64,000 nucleotides of DNA from contig CBDCBH010000002.1 of assembly GCA_965214235.1 (NCBI GenBank), forward strand, positions 434,001 to 498,000, written 5' to 3'. Shown here in pieces: positions 17,396 through 25,991 of the stretch. A program made the translations under genes and the position numbers. The notes below the pieces were generated by a model. That model did not search any database. It was not told the origin of the DNA and saw only the letters and a program-made list of their open reading frames with translations. The DNA is from Ilyomonas sp965214235 (GTDB lineage: Bacteria; Bacteroidota; Bacteroidia; Chitinophagales; Chitinophagaceae). Numbering within the stretch: the stretch's first letter is position 1; each line of letters starts with the position of its first letter.

Positions 17396-20300
17396 TTGAA
17401 AAGTTGTAAACATATACGATCCCTTATTGGTTTTTTATTTCTGATAAATCCAATCGTTTATTCACAAACCGATTTTCATTTTCATCATCTAACTACTTCC
17501 AATGGCTTACCGGATAATTCTGTGAATGATTTGTTTCAGGATCATCAGGGTTATTTATGGTTCTGTACCGATGACGGACTGATGAAATTTGATGGAACTA
17601 AAACTATTGTTTACCGTAACAAAAGAGATGACGCATCCACTATTTCTAATTCAACAGTTGCCTGCACGAATGAAGACCATGATGGAAATATTTGGGTGGG
17701 AACCCAGAGCGGATTAGACAGAATCAATTGTAAAGATGGTTCTATAACAAGGTTTGATACCTTATCAGGCAAAGAAATATTAAGAGGGCAACAGATTAGC
17801 GCCATTGCTGTAAACTACGATGGAACGGTGTGGATTGGAACCGGCGCCGGCTTGTTTAAATATGCAATAAAAGAAAACCACTTTGAACATGTTCTGCAAC
17901 GCCAAATTATTAACCGCCCGGGAGTGCTGGCAAGTGTTTGCCATAAAGGAATTGTGTTTGATTCAAAAGGAAACATCTATGTAGGGTTAGCTGGCAGCAT
18001 TTATATTTCGCGCGATAATGGCAAGTCTTTCGGGGAGCTTAATCTTCACCATCAAACGATTATAAAAAATGGAGAGGTGTGGCTGTCGTGCCTGAAAATT
18101 ATAAACGATGAACTTTGGTATGCCGACTGGGGATACCCGCACATTTACAGAAGGGATTTAAAAACAGGTGAACAAAAGGAATACGTCTTTAATCAAACCA
18201 AATTTTGCGAGCCTTCAGAGGTGATTAACGATGTTTGCCCCCGAAATAAAAACGAGTTGTGGCTCGGCTGCGTTCAAGGAGTTGAAAAGGCATCAACTGA
18301 TGTTTTTATTCTAAACATTCAAACAGGTGCGATTCAAAAAATAAATCCAAAATTAAATGCCGCCGCTTCTTTAATATCGGGGGAAAGTGAAACAGTTTTA
18401 CAAGACAGGCAAAACACAATGTGGATTGCAGGTACACAGGGAGTTGATTACTATAACCCTGAATTTTCAAATTTTAAAGCCTATGCAAGCGTTGCTAATA
18501 ACATACGCAGCTACCAGGGAGGAAAAGTAACTTCAATAGTTGAGGATAACCAAAACCGAGTATGGGTTGGAAGTCGGAACGGGTTGTCGTGCTTTAACGA
18601 TAGCTCTTATGAATTTATACACCATAAAATTGCCAACCAATTTTCAAGAAGCGACTCGCTAAATACCATTCATACTTTATTTGCCGACCATTCGGGATTG
18701 CTTTGGATATCAACTAAAGGAGGCGTAATTCAGTTCAATACAAAAACCAATGCATTTATAAGAAATGAAAAAGATAATTCAATTAAACGGATTTATTTTG
18801 GCAGGGATACAGTTGTTGTTTGTTTTGCTGAAGACCATTCCGGTAATATTTGGATGGGTTTGTGGCAATCGGGAATACTCAAATACGACATTAAAACCGG
18901 AAAACTTTTTAAGTATTCAAAAGTTTCAAAAGACCCTCAACTCTACATTCCGCATGAATGGTCTTCTTCCTTAACGGTTGATAGCAGCAATAATTTGTGG
19001 ATCGGTTATAATGATTACGGCGGCTTTGCAAAATGGAATCTTCCGAAAGGAAAATTGGTTTATTATCCTCCTGAAACTAAAAAATTAAGCGACCCAACGG
19101 TAAATAAAATTCTTGCTGTTAACAACAGAATATTGTTTGCCACGAATTGCGGACTTACCATTGTTGACCCGCATTTAAAAACGATAAAAATAATTGGATC
19201 GAAAGAAGGCTTGCCCAGCGACAGGATTGATGGAATTATGCAAGCTCCTGATCAAACTTTTTGGGTTACCAGTTCTTTTGGTTTATCGCACATTAGTGTT
19301 GAAAAAAATCAAATCCAAAATTATTATACCCGGGAGCTCAACAGCCAGTTTAATTCAGATGTGTTTTGTATAACAGCAAAAAAACAAATTTTATCGGGCA
19401 GCGATAGTGCGCTTATTTTATTTTCAATTCCACAAAAGCCAGACACGTTTTCTTATGCGCCAGCCATCACATCCTTCAAGGTAAATGGTGTTGATTTCCC
19501 CCAATTTAATCAAGCTAAATCTATAAAATTAGAATACTGGCAAAATAATTTTTCATTTGAATTTTCTTCCATGAATTTTATTGATCCGCAGACAGACCAT
19601 TTTTCGTACAGGCTTGACGGATATGATAAGAATTGGATAGATGCCAGCGACAGGCGATTTATAAATTATACAAACATACCCGGAGGCAACTATACTTTTA
19701 AAGTAAAGGTGCAAAAAGCAAATGGCGTATGGACTGATATTGCGGCTACTCAACCTCTAAAAATAGCTACTGCCTTTTATAATGCCGGGTGGTTTTATAT
19801 GGTATGCATAATCATTCTTTTTGCTATTGCTTATGCCTTATACCGATATAAAGTGAACCAGTTTTTAGCGTTGCAAAAGGTGCGTCAAAAAATATCTGCC
19901 GATTTGCATGATGATATTGGTAGTACATTAAGTAGCATTACTTTAATGAGCGCTGTGGCAAAAAAGAAAATTATTACACAGCCGGAAGAAGCCATCACGC
20001 TTGCAGAAAAAATGGAAGATGCTTCCCGCCAGATGATAACCACAATGAGTGATATTGTATGGAGCATTAAACCCGGGAATGACACATTAGAGCAACTCAT
20101 CAGCCGCTTGCGCGAATACATGCACAATATGATGGAAAACAGGGTAAAAACTTATTGCCTGACAATGGATGAGCATGTTTTAAACACAGCCATCAGTATA
20201 AACCTTCGCAGAGATATTTACCTGATTGGAAAAGAAATAATAAACAATGCCAGCAAATATGCAGAAGCAGATTGCTTTACAATGCTCTTTACAATAAAAA

Positions 20301-20482
20301 ATAATCATCTCTTGATAAGCGCAGCTGATAGCGGCAAAGGATTCGATGAATCAACAATAAAAAAAGGCAATGGAATAAATAATATTTATCAGCGTATAAA
20401 AAAGCATAACGGCGTATGCAAATGCGAAAGCAGCGCTGGAAAAGGAACTACATGGCTTGTAAAAATATCTCTTTCTTCCTAA
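17396..20482 (+). CDS. Two-component sensor histidine kinase with periplasmic propeller and Y_Y_Y domains
   Basis: The start is TTG 17396; no ATG is available upstream before an in-frame stop. The product has a signal segment (residues 1-24), then repeated two-component regulator propeller units (LFQDHQGYLWFCTDDGL and many similar D-x-x-G-x-hydrophobic-W units) to about residue 660. A Y_Y_Y domain follows (about 690-775, SYRLDGYDKNWIDA), then a transmembrane helix (about 795-815). The HisKA_3 dimerisation helix has His838 in ADLHDDIGSTLSSI, and an HATPase domain ends the protein (NNASKYAEA, DSGKGFDES, KGNGINNI). It is not a hybrid, since no receiver is attached. It would sense an extracytoplasmic signal and phosphorylate the regulator encoded 60 bases downstream. 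Confidence 0.92.
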   Translation: MKSCKHIRSLIGFLFLINPIVYSQTDFHFHHLTTSNGLPDNSVNDLFQDHQGYLWFCTDDGLMKFDGTKTIVYRNKRDDASTISNSTVACTNEDHDGNIWVGTQSGLDRINCKDGSITRFDTLSGKEILRGQQISAIAVNYDGTVWIGTGAGLFKYAIKENHFEHVLQRQIINRPGVLASVCHKGIVFDSKGNIYVGLAGSIYISRDNGKSFGELNLHHQTIIKNGEVWLSCLKIINDELWYADWGYPHIYRRDLKTGEQKEYVFNQTKFCEPSEVINDVCPRNKNELWLGCVQGVEKASTDVFILNIQTGAIQKINPKLNAAASLISGESETVLQDRQNTMWIAGTQGVDYYNPEFSNFKAYASVANNIRSYQGGKVTSIVEDNQNRVWVGSRNGLSCFNDSSYEFIHHKIANQFSRSDSLNTIHTLFADHSGLLWISTKGGVIQFNTKTNAFIRNEKDNSIKRIYFGRDTVVVCFAEDHSGNIWMGLWQSGILKYDIKTGKLFKYSKVSKDPQLYIPHEWSSSLTVDSSNNLWIGYNDYGGFAKWNLPKGKLVYYPPETKKLSDPTVNKILAVNNRILFATNCGLTIVDPHLKTIKIIGSKEGLPSDRIDGIMQAPDQTFWVTSSFGLSHISVEKNQIQNYYTRELNSQFNSDVFCITAKKQILSGSDSALILFSIPQKPDTFSYAPAITSFKVNGVDFPQFNQAKSIKLEYWQNNFSFEFSSMNFIDPQTDHFSYRLDGYDKNWIDASDRRFINYTNIPGGNYTFKVKVQKANGVWTDIAATQPLKIATAFYNAGWFYMVCIIILFAIAYALYRYKVNQFLALQKVRQKISADLHDDIGSTLSSITLMSAVAKKKIITQPEEAITLAEKMEDASRQMITTMSDIVWSIKPGNDTLEQLISRLREYMHNMMENRVKTYCLTMDEHVLNTAISINLRRDIYLIGKEIINNASKYAEADCFTMLFTIKNNHLLISAADSGKGFDESTIKKGNGINNIYQRIKKHNGVCKCESSAGKGTTWLVKISLSS

Positions 20483-20497
20483 CCCTTTTTGGGTATA
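20480..20497. promoter_or_regulatory. TAACCC-type motif, copy 2 (imperfect)
   Basis: TAACCCTTTTTGGGTAT overlaps the stop codon of the kinase gene and lies 45 bases before the response regulator start. Only ACCC/GGGT pair, so symmetry is weaker than in copy 1. It could autoregulate the regulator gene; this is inference. Confidence 0.35.
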
Positions 20498-20542
20498 TAA
20501 ACCATAGCGTACATCAATTTATATTTACCGCTTTATTGCGTC

Positions 20543-21181
20543 ATGAAAAAAATAAGGCTTATTATTTTAGAAGATAACCTTCTGATGAGGCAAAGCCTTG
20601 GTGAAATGCTGCAAATGGAAGAAGGCTTAGAAGTGGTAGCGATGTACGATAACGCAAAAAATATTGTCGCCGCTTATGAAACATACAATCCGGACTTAAT
20701 CCTGACGGATATTGATATGCCCGGCGTAAATGGCTTGGAAGGATTGAAAGAATTAAAAGAAAAATATCCTGACGCTAAAGTGCTTGTACTAACCGTTTTT
20801 GACGATAACGATAAGGTGCTGTCAGCCATTTGCCTTGGCGCAAATGGCTATCTTCTTAAATCAACAACCACTGAAAGAATTATTGAAGCCATTACCGAAA
20901 CAATTGATGGTGGCGCTCCTTTAACGCCTGCTGTAGCGAACAAAATTTTAAAATACTTTCCGAAACAGCCGCTGATATTTTCGGCAGAGGTTTATTCTCT
21001 TACTGAAAAGGAAAAAGAAGTGTTACAGTTTATGGTAAAAGGATATAGTTATAAAATGATTGCAGCAGAGTTAAATAAAAGCGTTGAAACCATCCGAGTT
21101 CAAATCAAAAGCATTTATAAAAAAATGCAGGTACAATCCAATGCTGAAGCCATTATCAAAGCTTTGGGGCGTGTATATTAA
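20543..21181 (+). CDS. LuxR/NarL-type response regulator
   Basis: The 212-residue protein has a receiver domain (residues 3-125) with acidic residues ED at 10-11, phospho-acceptor Asp56 in ILTDIDMPG and the conserved Lys in GYLLKSTT. A LuxR-type helix-turn-helix follows (about 147-210): LTEKEKEVLQFMVKGYSYKMIAAELNKS, VETIRVQIKSIYKKM. It is the obvious partner of the kinase encoded just upstream. Likely targets are genes carrying the TAACCC motif: the peptidase operon at 12994, itself, and the fibre-like protein at 21827. The target assignment is inference. Confidence 0.92.
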   Translation: MKKIRLIILEDNLLMRQSLGEMLQMEEGLEVVAMYDNAKNIVAAYETYNPDLILTDIDMPGVNGLEGLKELKEKYPDAKVLVLTVFDDNDKVLSAICLGANGYLLKSTTTERIIEAITETIDGGAPLTPAVANKILKYFPKQPLIFSAEVYSLTEKEKEVLQFMVKGYSYKMIAAELNKSVETIRVQIKSIYKKMQVQSNAEAIIKALGRVY

Positions 21182-21280
21182 TTATAATGAGCATCTGCTT
21201 ATCATTACCTTGCTGTAAAACGGCTAACAGCTTGTGTATTCACCATAGCTGTTGGGAAGGAAAGTTAACAAGACAATTGT

Positions 21281-21388
21281 CGTCGCTGCGAGGTACGAAG
21301 CAGTCTATGTTCAACAAAAAAATCCTGTTTATGAGTAATCATCTTGCTCTCAAGCATTGCTCAGATTGCTTCGCGGGGCTCGCAATGA
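21281..21388. repeat. REP-like palindromic intergenic element
   Basis: Left arm 21281-21306 (CGTCGCTGCGAGGTACGAAG...) and right arm 21363-21388 (AGATTGCTTCGCGGGGCTC...) are inverted copies of about 26 bases, separated by 56 bases. Such CGTCATTGCGAG...GAAGCAATCT elements are widespread intergenic repeats in bacteria. No transposase is nearby. Confidence 0.75.
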
Positions 21389-21509
21389 CTGCTTTAACAA
21401 ATCTTCCCACGCTCGCTTTTCAATTATTTTTTACTTCAATTTTATTGCATACTTCATTACTACTACCATCAGGGCAATTGTTGCTAATTACAGCGATTAA
21501 GCTTTACCC

Positions 21510-21525
21510 TAACCCTTTTAGGTTA
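21510..21525. promoter_or_regulatory. TAACCCTTTTAGGTTA motif, copy 3
   Basis: The site TAACC-CTTTTA-GGTTA has 5-base arms. Together with the following TTG it matches copy 1 over 19 positions with one difference. It lies 317 bases before the start of the fibre-like protein. Possible operator, by inference. Confidence 0.4.
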
Positions 21526-21826
21526 TTGTGCATCATTTTGCATTGGAATAATTTTGTACAATGCTTTTGAAGTGAAAATAAGATTGAATAGTAGTTATAG
21601 GATAATGCAGGGTGGCAACTGAACGGGCATATTTCAGTTATGCCTTATCTGCTTTCCGCACCAATCCTTTTTGCTGAAAACCGGAGCTTCATCATAAGAC
21701 GTTATTACCGAGGTAAACAATCTTTTTAAATACCCCTTTTTTACCTACGCATTTATGGTAACCACCACGGATATTTTACTATTCACTGTACCGTCATTTA
21801 TTACACAAACTATAAAACAAACAAAC

Positions 21827-23755
21827 ATGAAAAAAGGTATCGTTTTACTTATTTTAGTTGGCGCAGCTTGTATTATAAGCTATGCGCAAAACACTTCTCC
21901 TTACTGGAGCATTGCCGGAAACAACAATGCAACAGGCGCATCAAAATTAGGCACCACCAACACCATAAGCCTGCATTTTTATACCAACAATGTGCAGCGT
22001 ATGTATATTGATTCTCTCAATGGCAGAGTAGGCATTGGGGTATCCATTCCGGCCGACCGGCTGCATGTAAATAGCGCCAGCGGAGAAAACGCTTTCAGAG
22101 CGCAGGTAAATGGAGTAACAAGACTGCTTGTGCACAGCAATGGTGGTGTTGCAATCGGAGCGAATACGACACCTCCACCCAGTGGCGGATTGTATGTGTA
22201 CGGAAAGGTAGGGATTGGAACCAATACACCTGCTGCCCCGCTGGACGTGAATGGAAACATAAACATCGCTGCTAACTCGGCTTTTTACATCGGAAACAAA
22301 CAAATCTTAAGTAATCAGGGTATAGCTAATCTATTTATAGGTGAGAACGCCGGCAATACCGCCGCCACAGGAGGTTTTCTGACAGCAATAGGATATAATA
22401 CTTTATCTGCCAATACTTCTGGGTACGACAACACTGCTGTAGGAGGCAATGCCATGAGTCTTAACACCGGCGGTGCTTATAATAGCGCTTTTGGTGCTAC
22501 AGCTTTGTATTCTAACACTACAGGTAGCTTTAACACCGCTGTGGGCGAACTCGCTTTATCTTCAAATACTACTGCAAGTAGTAATACGGCATTGGGGTCT
22601 CGTACTTTATATAACAACAACACGGGTTATTACAATACAGCTATGGGCGCCTCTGCTTTATTTTACAATACTACAGGATACTACAATACAGCCACTGGGT
22701 CTGGCGCTTTGTCTAACAACACTACAGGATACAACAATACAGCAACAGGGTTAGATGCGCTGTCTCAAAATACCGGCTCAAACAATACAGCTCTTGGCAC
22801 TTTTGCAGGATATACTCATATCAGTCAAAACAATTGCACTTTTATAGGCGCCTACAGTGATATAAACGATGAGAATTATACCAATTCTACAGCATTAGGG
22901 TATGGGGCGATTATTACGGCTTCAAATCAGGTAATGCTTGGTAATTCGAGTGTTACTTCAGTTATGGCTGCCGGAAGTTATGTTGTTTATTCAGATGGTC
23001 GTTTCAAGAATAACATTAAAGAAAATGTGCCGGGGCTTGGTTTTATCAACTTGCTTAAACCAGTAACTTATAATTATGATATACACGGATTAAATAAGCT
23101 TACAGGAGCATCGGAAGATCAAAAAAGAAATGGCACACCGGATACAGAAAAAGCAATTGACAACAAAGAAAAAATATTGTACACAGGCTTTGTGGCACAA
23201 GATGTAGAAGCTGCGGCAAAAAAAATAAACTACGATTTCAGTGGCATTCATAAACCGCAAAATGAGAAAGACCCTTACGGACTTGCCTATTCCGATTTCA
23301 TAGTTCCGTTGGTAAAAGCCGTGCAGGAGTTAAGTAAGCAAAACGATTCGCTGCAAAGCGCCAACAAAACCCAGCAAAAACAAATGGATGCTTTAATAGA
23401 ACGAATGAACAAATTGGAAACTGCCTTAGCATCATCGGGCAACAGTGCATCAGCAAGTGTATCACCTTCTTTGCAAACAGTTGAATTGGGCAGCGTTGCC
23501 ACTTTAGAGCAAAACATTCCCAATCCTTTTTTTAATTCTACTACCATCAATTATTATTTGCCTCAAAATAATGGCAATGCTTATATTACTTTTTTCAGCG
23601 CAAACGGAACGGTACTCAAATCAGTCAAACTTTCCGGTAACGGCAAAGGCACTGTTACATTAAGAACAAGCGAACTGCCTTCCGGTGTTTATCGTTATAA
23701 TTTGCTGGTTGATGGAAAAAACATCGATAGCAAGCAAATGATTTTGGCGAAGTAG
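21827..23755 (+). CDS. Secreted fibre-like protein: YadA-head-type repeats, S74 intramolecular chaperone domain, T9SS sorting domain
   Basis: I choose ATG 21827, which gives a signal peptide (MKKGIVLLILVGAACIISYAQ); the frame is open further up. After a small region with VGIGTNTPAAPLDVNGN units, residues about 195-330 hold some eight repeats of roughly 21-24 residues on the pattern NTTGxxNTAxGxxAL. These resemble collagen-like/YadA head repeats of trimeric fibres. Residues about 385-500 match the peptidase S74 chaperone of phage tail spikes: YSDGRFKNNIKE, with the conserved Ser389-Asp390, and later FVAQDVEAAAKK. A coiled coil (LSKQNDSLQSANKTQQKQ) follows, and the last 75 residues are a T9SS type A domain (NIPNPFFNSTTINYYL). 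It is probably a surface adhesin or fibre controlled by the adjacent two-component system. Confidence 0.88.
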   Translation: MKKGIVLLILVGAACIISYAQNTSPYWSIAGNNNATGASKLGTTNTISLHFYTNNVQRMYIDSLNGRVGIGVSIPADRLHVNSASGENAFRAQVNGVTRLLVHSNGGVAIGANTTPPPSGGLYVYGKVGIGTNTPAAPLDVNGNINIAANSAFYIGNKQILSNQGIANLFIGENAGNTAATGGFLTAIGYNTLSANTSGYDNTAVGGNAMSLNTGGAYNSAFGATALYSNTTGSFNTAVGELALSSNTTASSNTALGSRTLYNNNTGYYNTAMGASALFYNTTGYYNTATGSGALSNNTTGYNNTATGLDALSQNTGSNNTALGTFAGYTHISQNNCTFIGAYSDINDENYTNSTALGYGAIITASNQVMLGNSSVTSVMAAGSYVVYSDGRFKNNIKENVPGLGFINLLKPVTYNYDIHGLNKLTGASEDQKRNGTPDTEKAIDNKEKILYTGFVAQDVEAAAKKINYDFSGIHKPQNEKDPYGLAYSDFIVPLVKAVQELSKQNDSLQSANKTQQKQMDALIERMNKLETALASSGNSASASVSPSLQTVELGSVATLEQNIPNPFFNSTTINYYLPQNNGNAYITFFSANGTVLKSVKLSGNGKGTVTLRTSELPSGVYRYNLLVDGKNIDSKQMILAK

Positions 23756-23900
23756 AAACATTAATATCACCCATGTTTATATTGAAATATAGTTGAAAAG
23801 TGCTTTACCGCTATAACATATTAAAAGTGCTTTTTGAACTCACGAATAACTTACTTAAAGTTTGGTACAGTTTAAATTGGTTTGATATGGTCACAAATAA

Positions 23901-23930
23901 AAAAGCCTCTTCAAATGTGAAGAGGCTTTT
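23901..23930. terminator. Bidirectional terminator
   Basis: AAAAGCCTCTTCA pairs with TGAAGAGGCTTTT around the loop AATG, flanked by A runs on the left and T runs on the right. It can end the leftward tRNA transcript and the rightward fibre gene. Confidence 0.9.
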
Positions 23931-23933
23931 TTG

Positions 23934-24007
23934 TCGGGGCGGCAGGATTCGAACCTACGACCTCCTGGTCCCAAACCAGGCGCGATACCGGGCTACGCTA
24001 CGCCCCG
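23934..24007 (-). tRNA. tRNA-Pro (anticodon TGG)
   Basis: The 74-base sequence folds as a tRNA: acceptor CGGGGCG/CGCCCCG with discriminator A, anticodon stem CCTGG/CCAGG with loop TTTGGGA, and T-arm GTTCGAATCC. No CCA is encoded. It is transcribed together with the tRNA-Ser 22 bases upstream. Confidence 0.95.
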
Positions 24008-24029
24008 AAAAGGTATCAATTGTTATCAG

Positions 24030-24118
24030 CGGTGAGGGAGGGATTCGAACCCTCGGTACAGTTTAACCCGTACGGCAGTTTAGCAAACTACTGATTTCAG
24101 CCACTCATCCACCTCACC
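24030..24118 (-). tRNA. tRNA-Ser (anticodon GCT)
   Basis: The 89-base sequence has acceptor GGTGAGG/CCTCACC with discriminator G, an anticodon loop TTGCTAA, a long class II variable arm (GTACGGGTTAAACTGTAC) and T-arm GGTTCGAATCC. No CCA is encoded. It is the first of a two-tRNA leftward unit with a well-formed promoter at 24137-24168. Confidence 0.95.
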
Positions 24119-24136
24119 GTTCACTTTAAAGGGCTG

Positions 24137-24168
24137 CAAAAATAGGCAGGTGAATGTGAAATGCCAAA
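24137..24168 (-). promoter_or_regulatory. Bacteroidota-type promoter of the tRNA-Ser/tRNA-Pro unit
   Basis: On the minus strand, TTTG (24168-24165), a 20-base spacer and TATTTTTG (24144-24137) match the TTTG-N19-21-TAnnTTTG consensus exactly. Transcription would begin about 10 bases before the mature tRNA-Ser. Confidence 0.75.
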
Positions 24169-24398
24169 TGAAAATTTAAAACGTTTGGTGATGTTTTTTA
24201 CGGAGCCTTTTGTTTGAAAGAATTCCTTGTTATATCAAACTTAATTATTAATAAAGCATCAAGTGTATCCTTAAACCGAACGATACTAAACCGGGTTATC
24301 ATTACCAAGTATAAAAGAACTGTATTTTCTTTCTATAAAAAAATCGGGCTATAAAAATGGAACAAAAACAAATATCACGCAATGAAATGTAAAATCAA

Positions 24399-25853
24399 TT
24401 ACATGGAAGCCAACTGTACTTTTTGTGTTAACTCAATTACATTTTCTTTAAATAAACTATCGGTATCCATTAAATCTTTTACGGTTTGGCAACTGTGAAT
24501 AACGGTGGTATGATCGCGTCCGCCAAAGTGTTCTCCTATTGTTTTTAATGAGTTTTTAGTGAATGATTTAGCAAGATACATGGTGATTTGCCGCGCCTGC
24601 ACAATCTCACGTTTGCGTGTTTTTTGCAACAACTTATCATACGGCACATCAAAGTATTCGCACACCATTTTTTGAATGGTATCAATAGTAATTTCTTTGT
24701 TGCTGGTTTTTACAAAATTGCGTAACACTTTTTTGGCAAGCTCAACATCAATATCGCGTTTATTTAAAGATGATTGCGCCAGCAATGAGATTAATGCACC
24801 TTCCAGTTCGCGCACATTGGTAGTGATATTGTAAGCAATGTATTTAATAACCTCTATTGGCATTTCGCAGCCGTCGGTTTTCATTTTGCGTTCTAATATT
24901 TCAATGCGCGTTTCATAATCGGGCATTGCTAAATCGGCGCTTAAACCCCAGCGAAAACGGCTTAATAAACGCTCCTGCAAACCATCTAAATCCTTTGGAG
25001 ATTTATCTGATGTTAGCACCAGTTGCTTACCGCTTTGATGGAGGTGATTAAAGATGGCGAAGAACGCGTCCTGGCTGCGTTCGGCGCGATTAAAAAATTG
25101 CACATCATCAATAATTAAAACATCAATCAATTGATAAAAATGAATGAAGTCATTAATGGCGTTATTGCGGCTGTGATCCTGAAATTGATTGATGAATTTT
25201 TCGCTGCTTACATACAAAACAATTTTGTTGGGATTGAGTTTTTTTACTTCGTTGCCAATGCACTGTGCCAGATGTGTTTTGCCTAAGCCAACGCCACCAT
25301 AAATAACAAGCGGATTGAATGAACTGGCGCCTGGTTTTTCAGCAACAGTTTTGCCTGCACGGCGCGCTACCCGATTGCAATCACCCTCTATCAACGAATC
25401 AAAAACATACGAAGGGTTTAATTGCGGGTCAATCTGCACTTTCTTTAAACCAGGAATAACAAACGGGTTTTTTACAGGGTTGTTTATTACCAGCGGAAAG
25501 TCCATTTCATTATTAGTATAAACTTTTCCATAACTGGCTGCCACATCCATAGAACCACTGCGACCTTTATTGCCGCTATCCACCATAATACGGTATTCCA
25601 AACGTGCTTCTTTGCCTAACTCACGTTTTAAAATTTTCGCTAATAAGGTTACATAATGCTCTTCGAGATACTCATAAAAAAATTGGCTCGGAACCTGTAT
25701 CAACAACACATTTCCTTTTAATTCAATAGCTTTAATAGGTTCAAACCAGGTTTTAAAATGCTGCCATTCTACAATGTCTTTTATAATTTTCAAGCAGTTG
25801 TTCCATATCGCTTCTGCAGTAGTGTTTGTGGTTGTGGTTGTCGTTGTAGTCAT
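24399..25853 (-). CDS. dnaA: Chromosomal replication initiator protein DnaA
   Basis: The 484-residue protein has domain I at its N-terminus (AIWNNCLKIIKDIVEWQHFKTWFEPIKA), a variable linker, and the AAA+ domain III with Walker A VYGGVGLGKTHLAQCIG and Walker B VLIIDDVQFF. The C-terminal DNA-binding domain IV has the signature GRDHTTVIHSC. It opens the origin by binding DnaA boxes. The N-terminus is unusual: eight consecutive Thr, then NTT, encoded by an ACA/ACC-rich run. The only Met before domain I is the first residue, so the start is secure. It stands between the tRNAs and the nucleotidase pair. dnaN and recF are not adjacent. Confidence 0.98.
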   Translation of the reverse strand: MTTTTTTTTNTTAEAIWNNCLKIIKDIVEWQHFKTWFEPIKAIELKGNVLLIQVPSQFFYEYLEEHYVTLLAKILKRELGKEARLEYRIMVDSGNKGRSGSMDVAASYGKVYTNNEMDFPLVINNPVKNPFVIPGLKKVQIDPQLNPSYVFDSLIEGDCNRVARRAGKTVAEKPGASSFNPLVIYGGVGLGKTHLAQCIGNEVKKLNPNKIVLYVSSEKFINQFQDHSRNNAINDFIHFYQLIDVLIIDDVQFFNRAERSQDAFFAIFNHLHQSGKQLVLTSDKSPKDLDGLQERLLSRFRWGLSADLAMPDYETRIEILERKMKTDGCEMPIEVIKYIAYNITTNVRELEGALISLLAQSSLNKRDIDVELAKKVLRNFVKTSNKEITIDTIQKMVCEYFDVPYDKLLQKTRKREIVQARQITMYLAKSFTKNSLKTIGEHFGGRDHTTVIHSCQTVKDLMDTDSLFKENVIELTQKVQLASM

Positions 25854-25991
25854 AGTGAGAAGGCAATCCGGTTTACACAGTTATACAATAAATTTCGTCA
25901 GTAAGCTGTTCAAAAAAATCATCTTTTCATGTAAGAAAATTTTTTAGGACAGGAGGACGAATTTCTACTCTTTTTGTTGAAAAAAAAATTT

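Larger units (their letters stand above)
21182..21826. other. 645-base intergenic region with REP-like element and motif copy 3
   Basis: No gene is supported here. A 127-codon open frame at 21187 is produced by the REP-like element (it reads SLRGTKQS and CFAGLAMT, a typical signature of such repeats). The region also holds the inverted motif at 21510-21525 and a small inverted repeat GGCATA/TATGCC at 21626-21644. The end of the region should contain the promoter of the fibre-like gene. Confidence 0.65.

Noticed and set aside
21187..21570. 127-codon open frame downstream of the response regulator
   Set aside because: It is created by the REP-like element and has no protein-like composition beyond that repeat signature.
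23800..24066. 88-codon frame crossing the tRNA region
   Set aside because: It runs through the terminator and both tRNA genes; the RNA genes explain the sequence.
25854..25991. Possible replication origin upstream of dnaA
   Set aside because: Only one near-match to a DnaA box (TTATACAAT) and no AT-rich unwinding repeat series; the spacer is 138 bases long.
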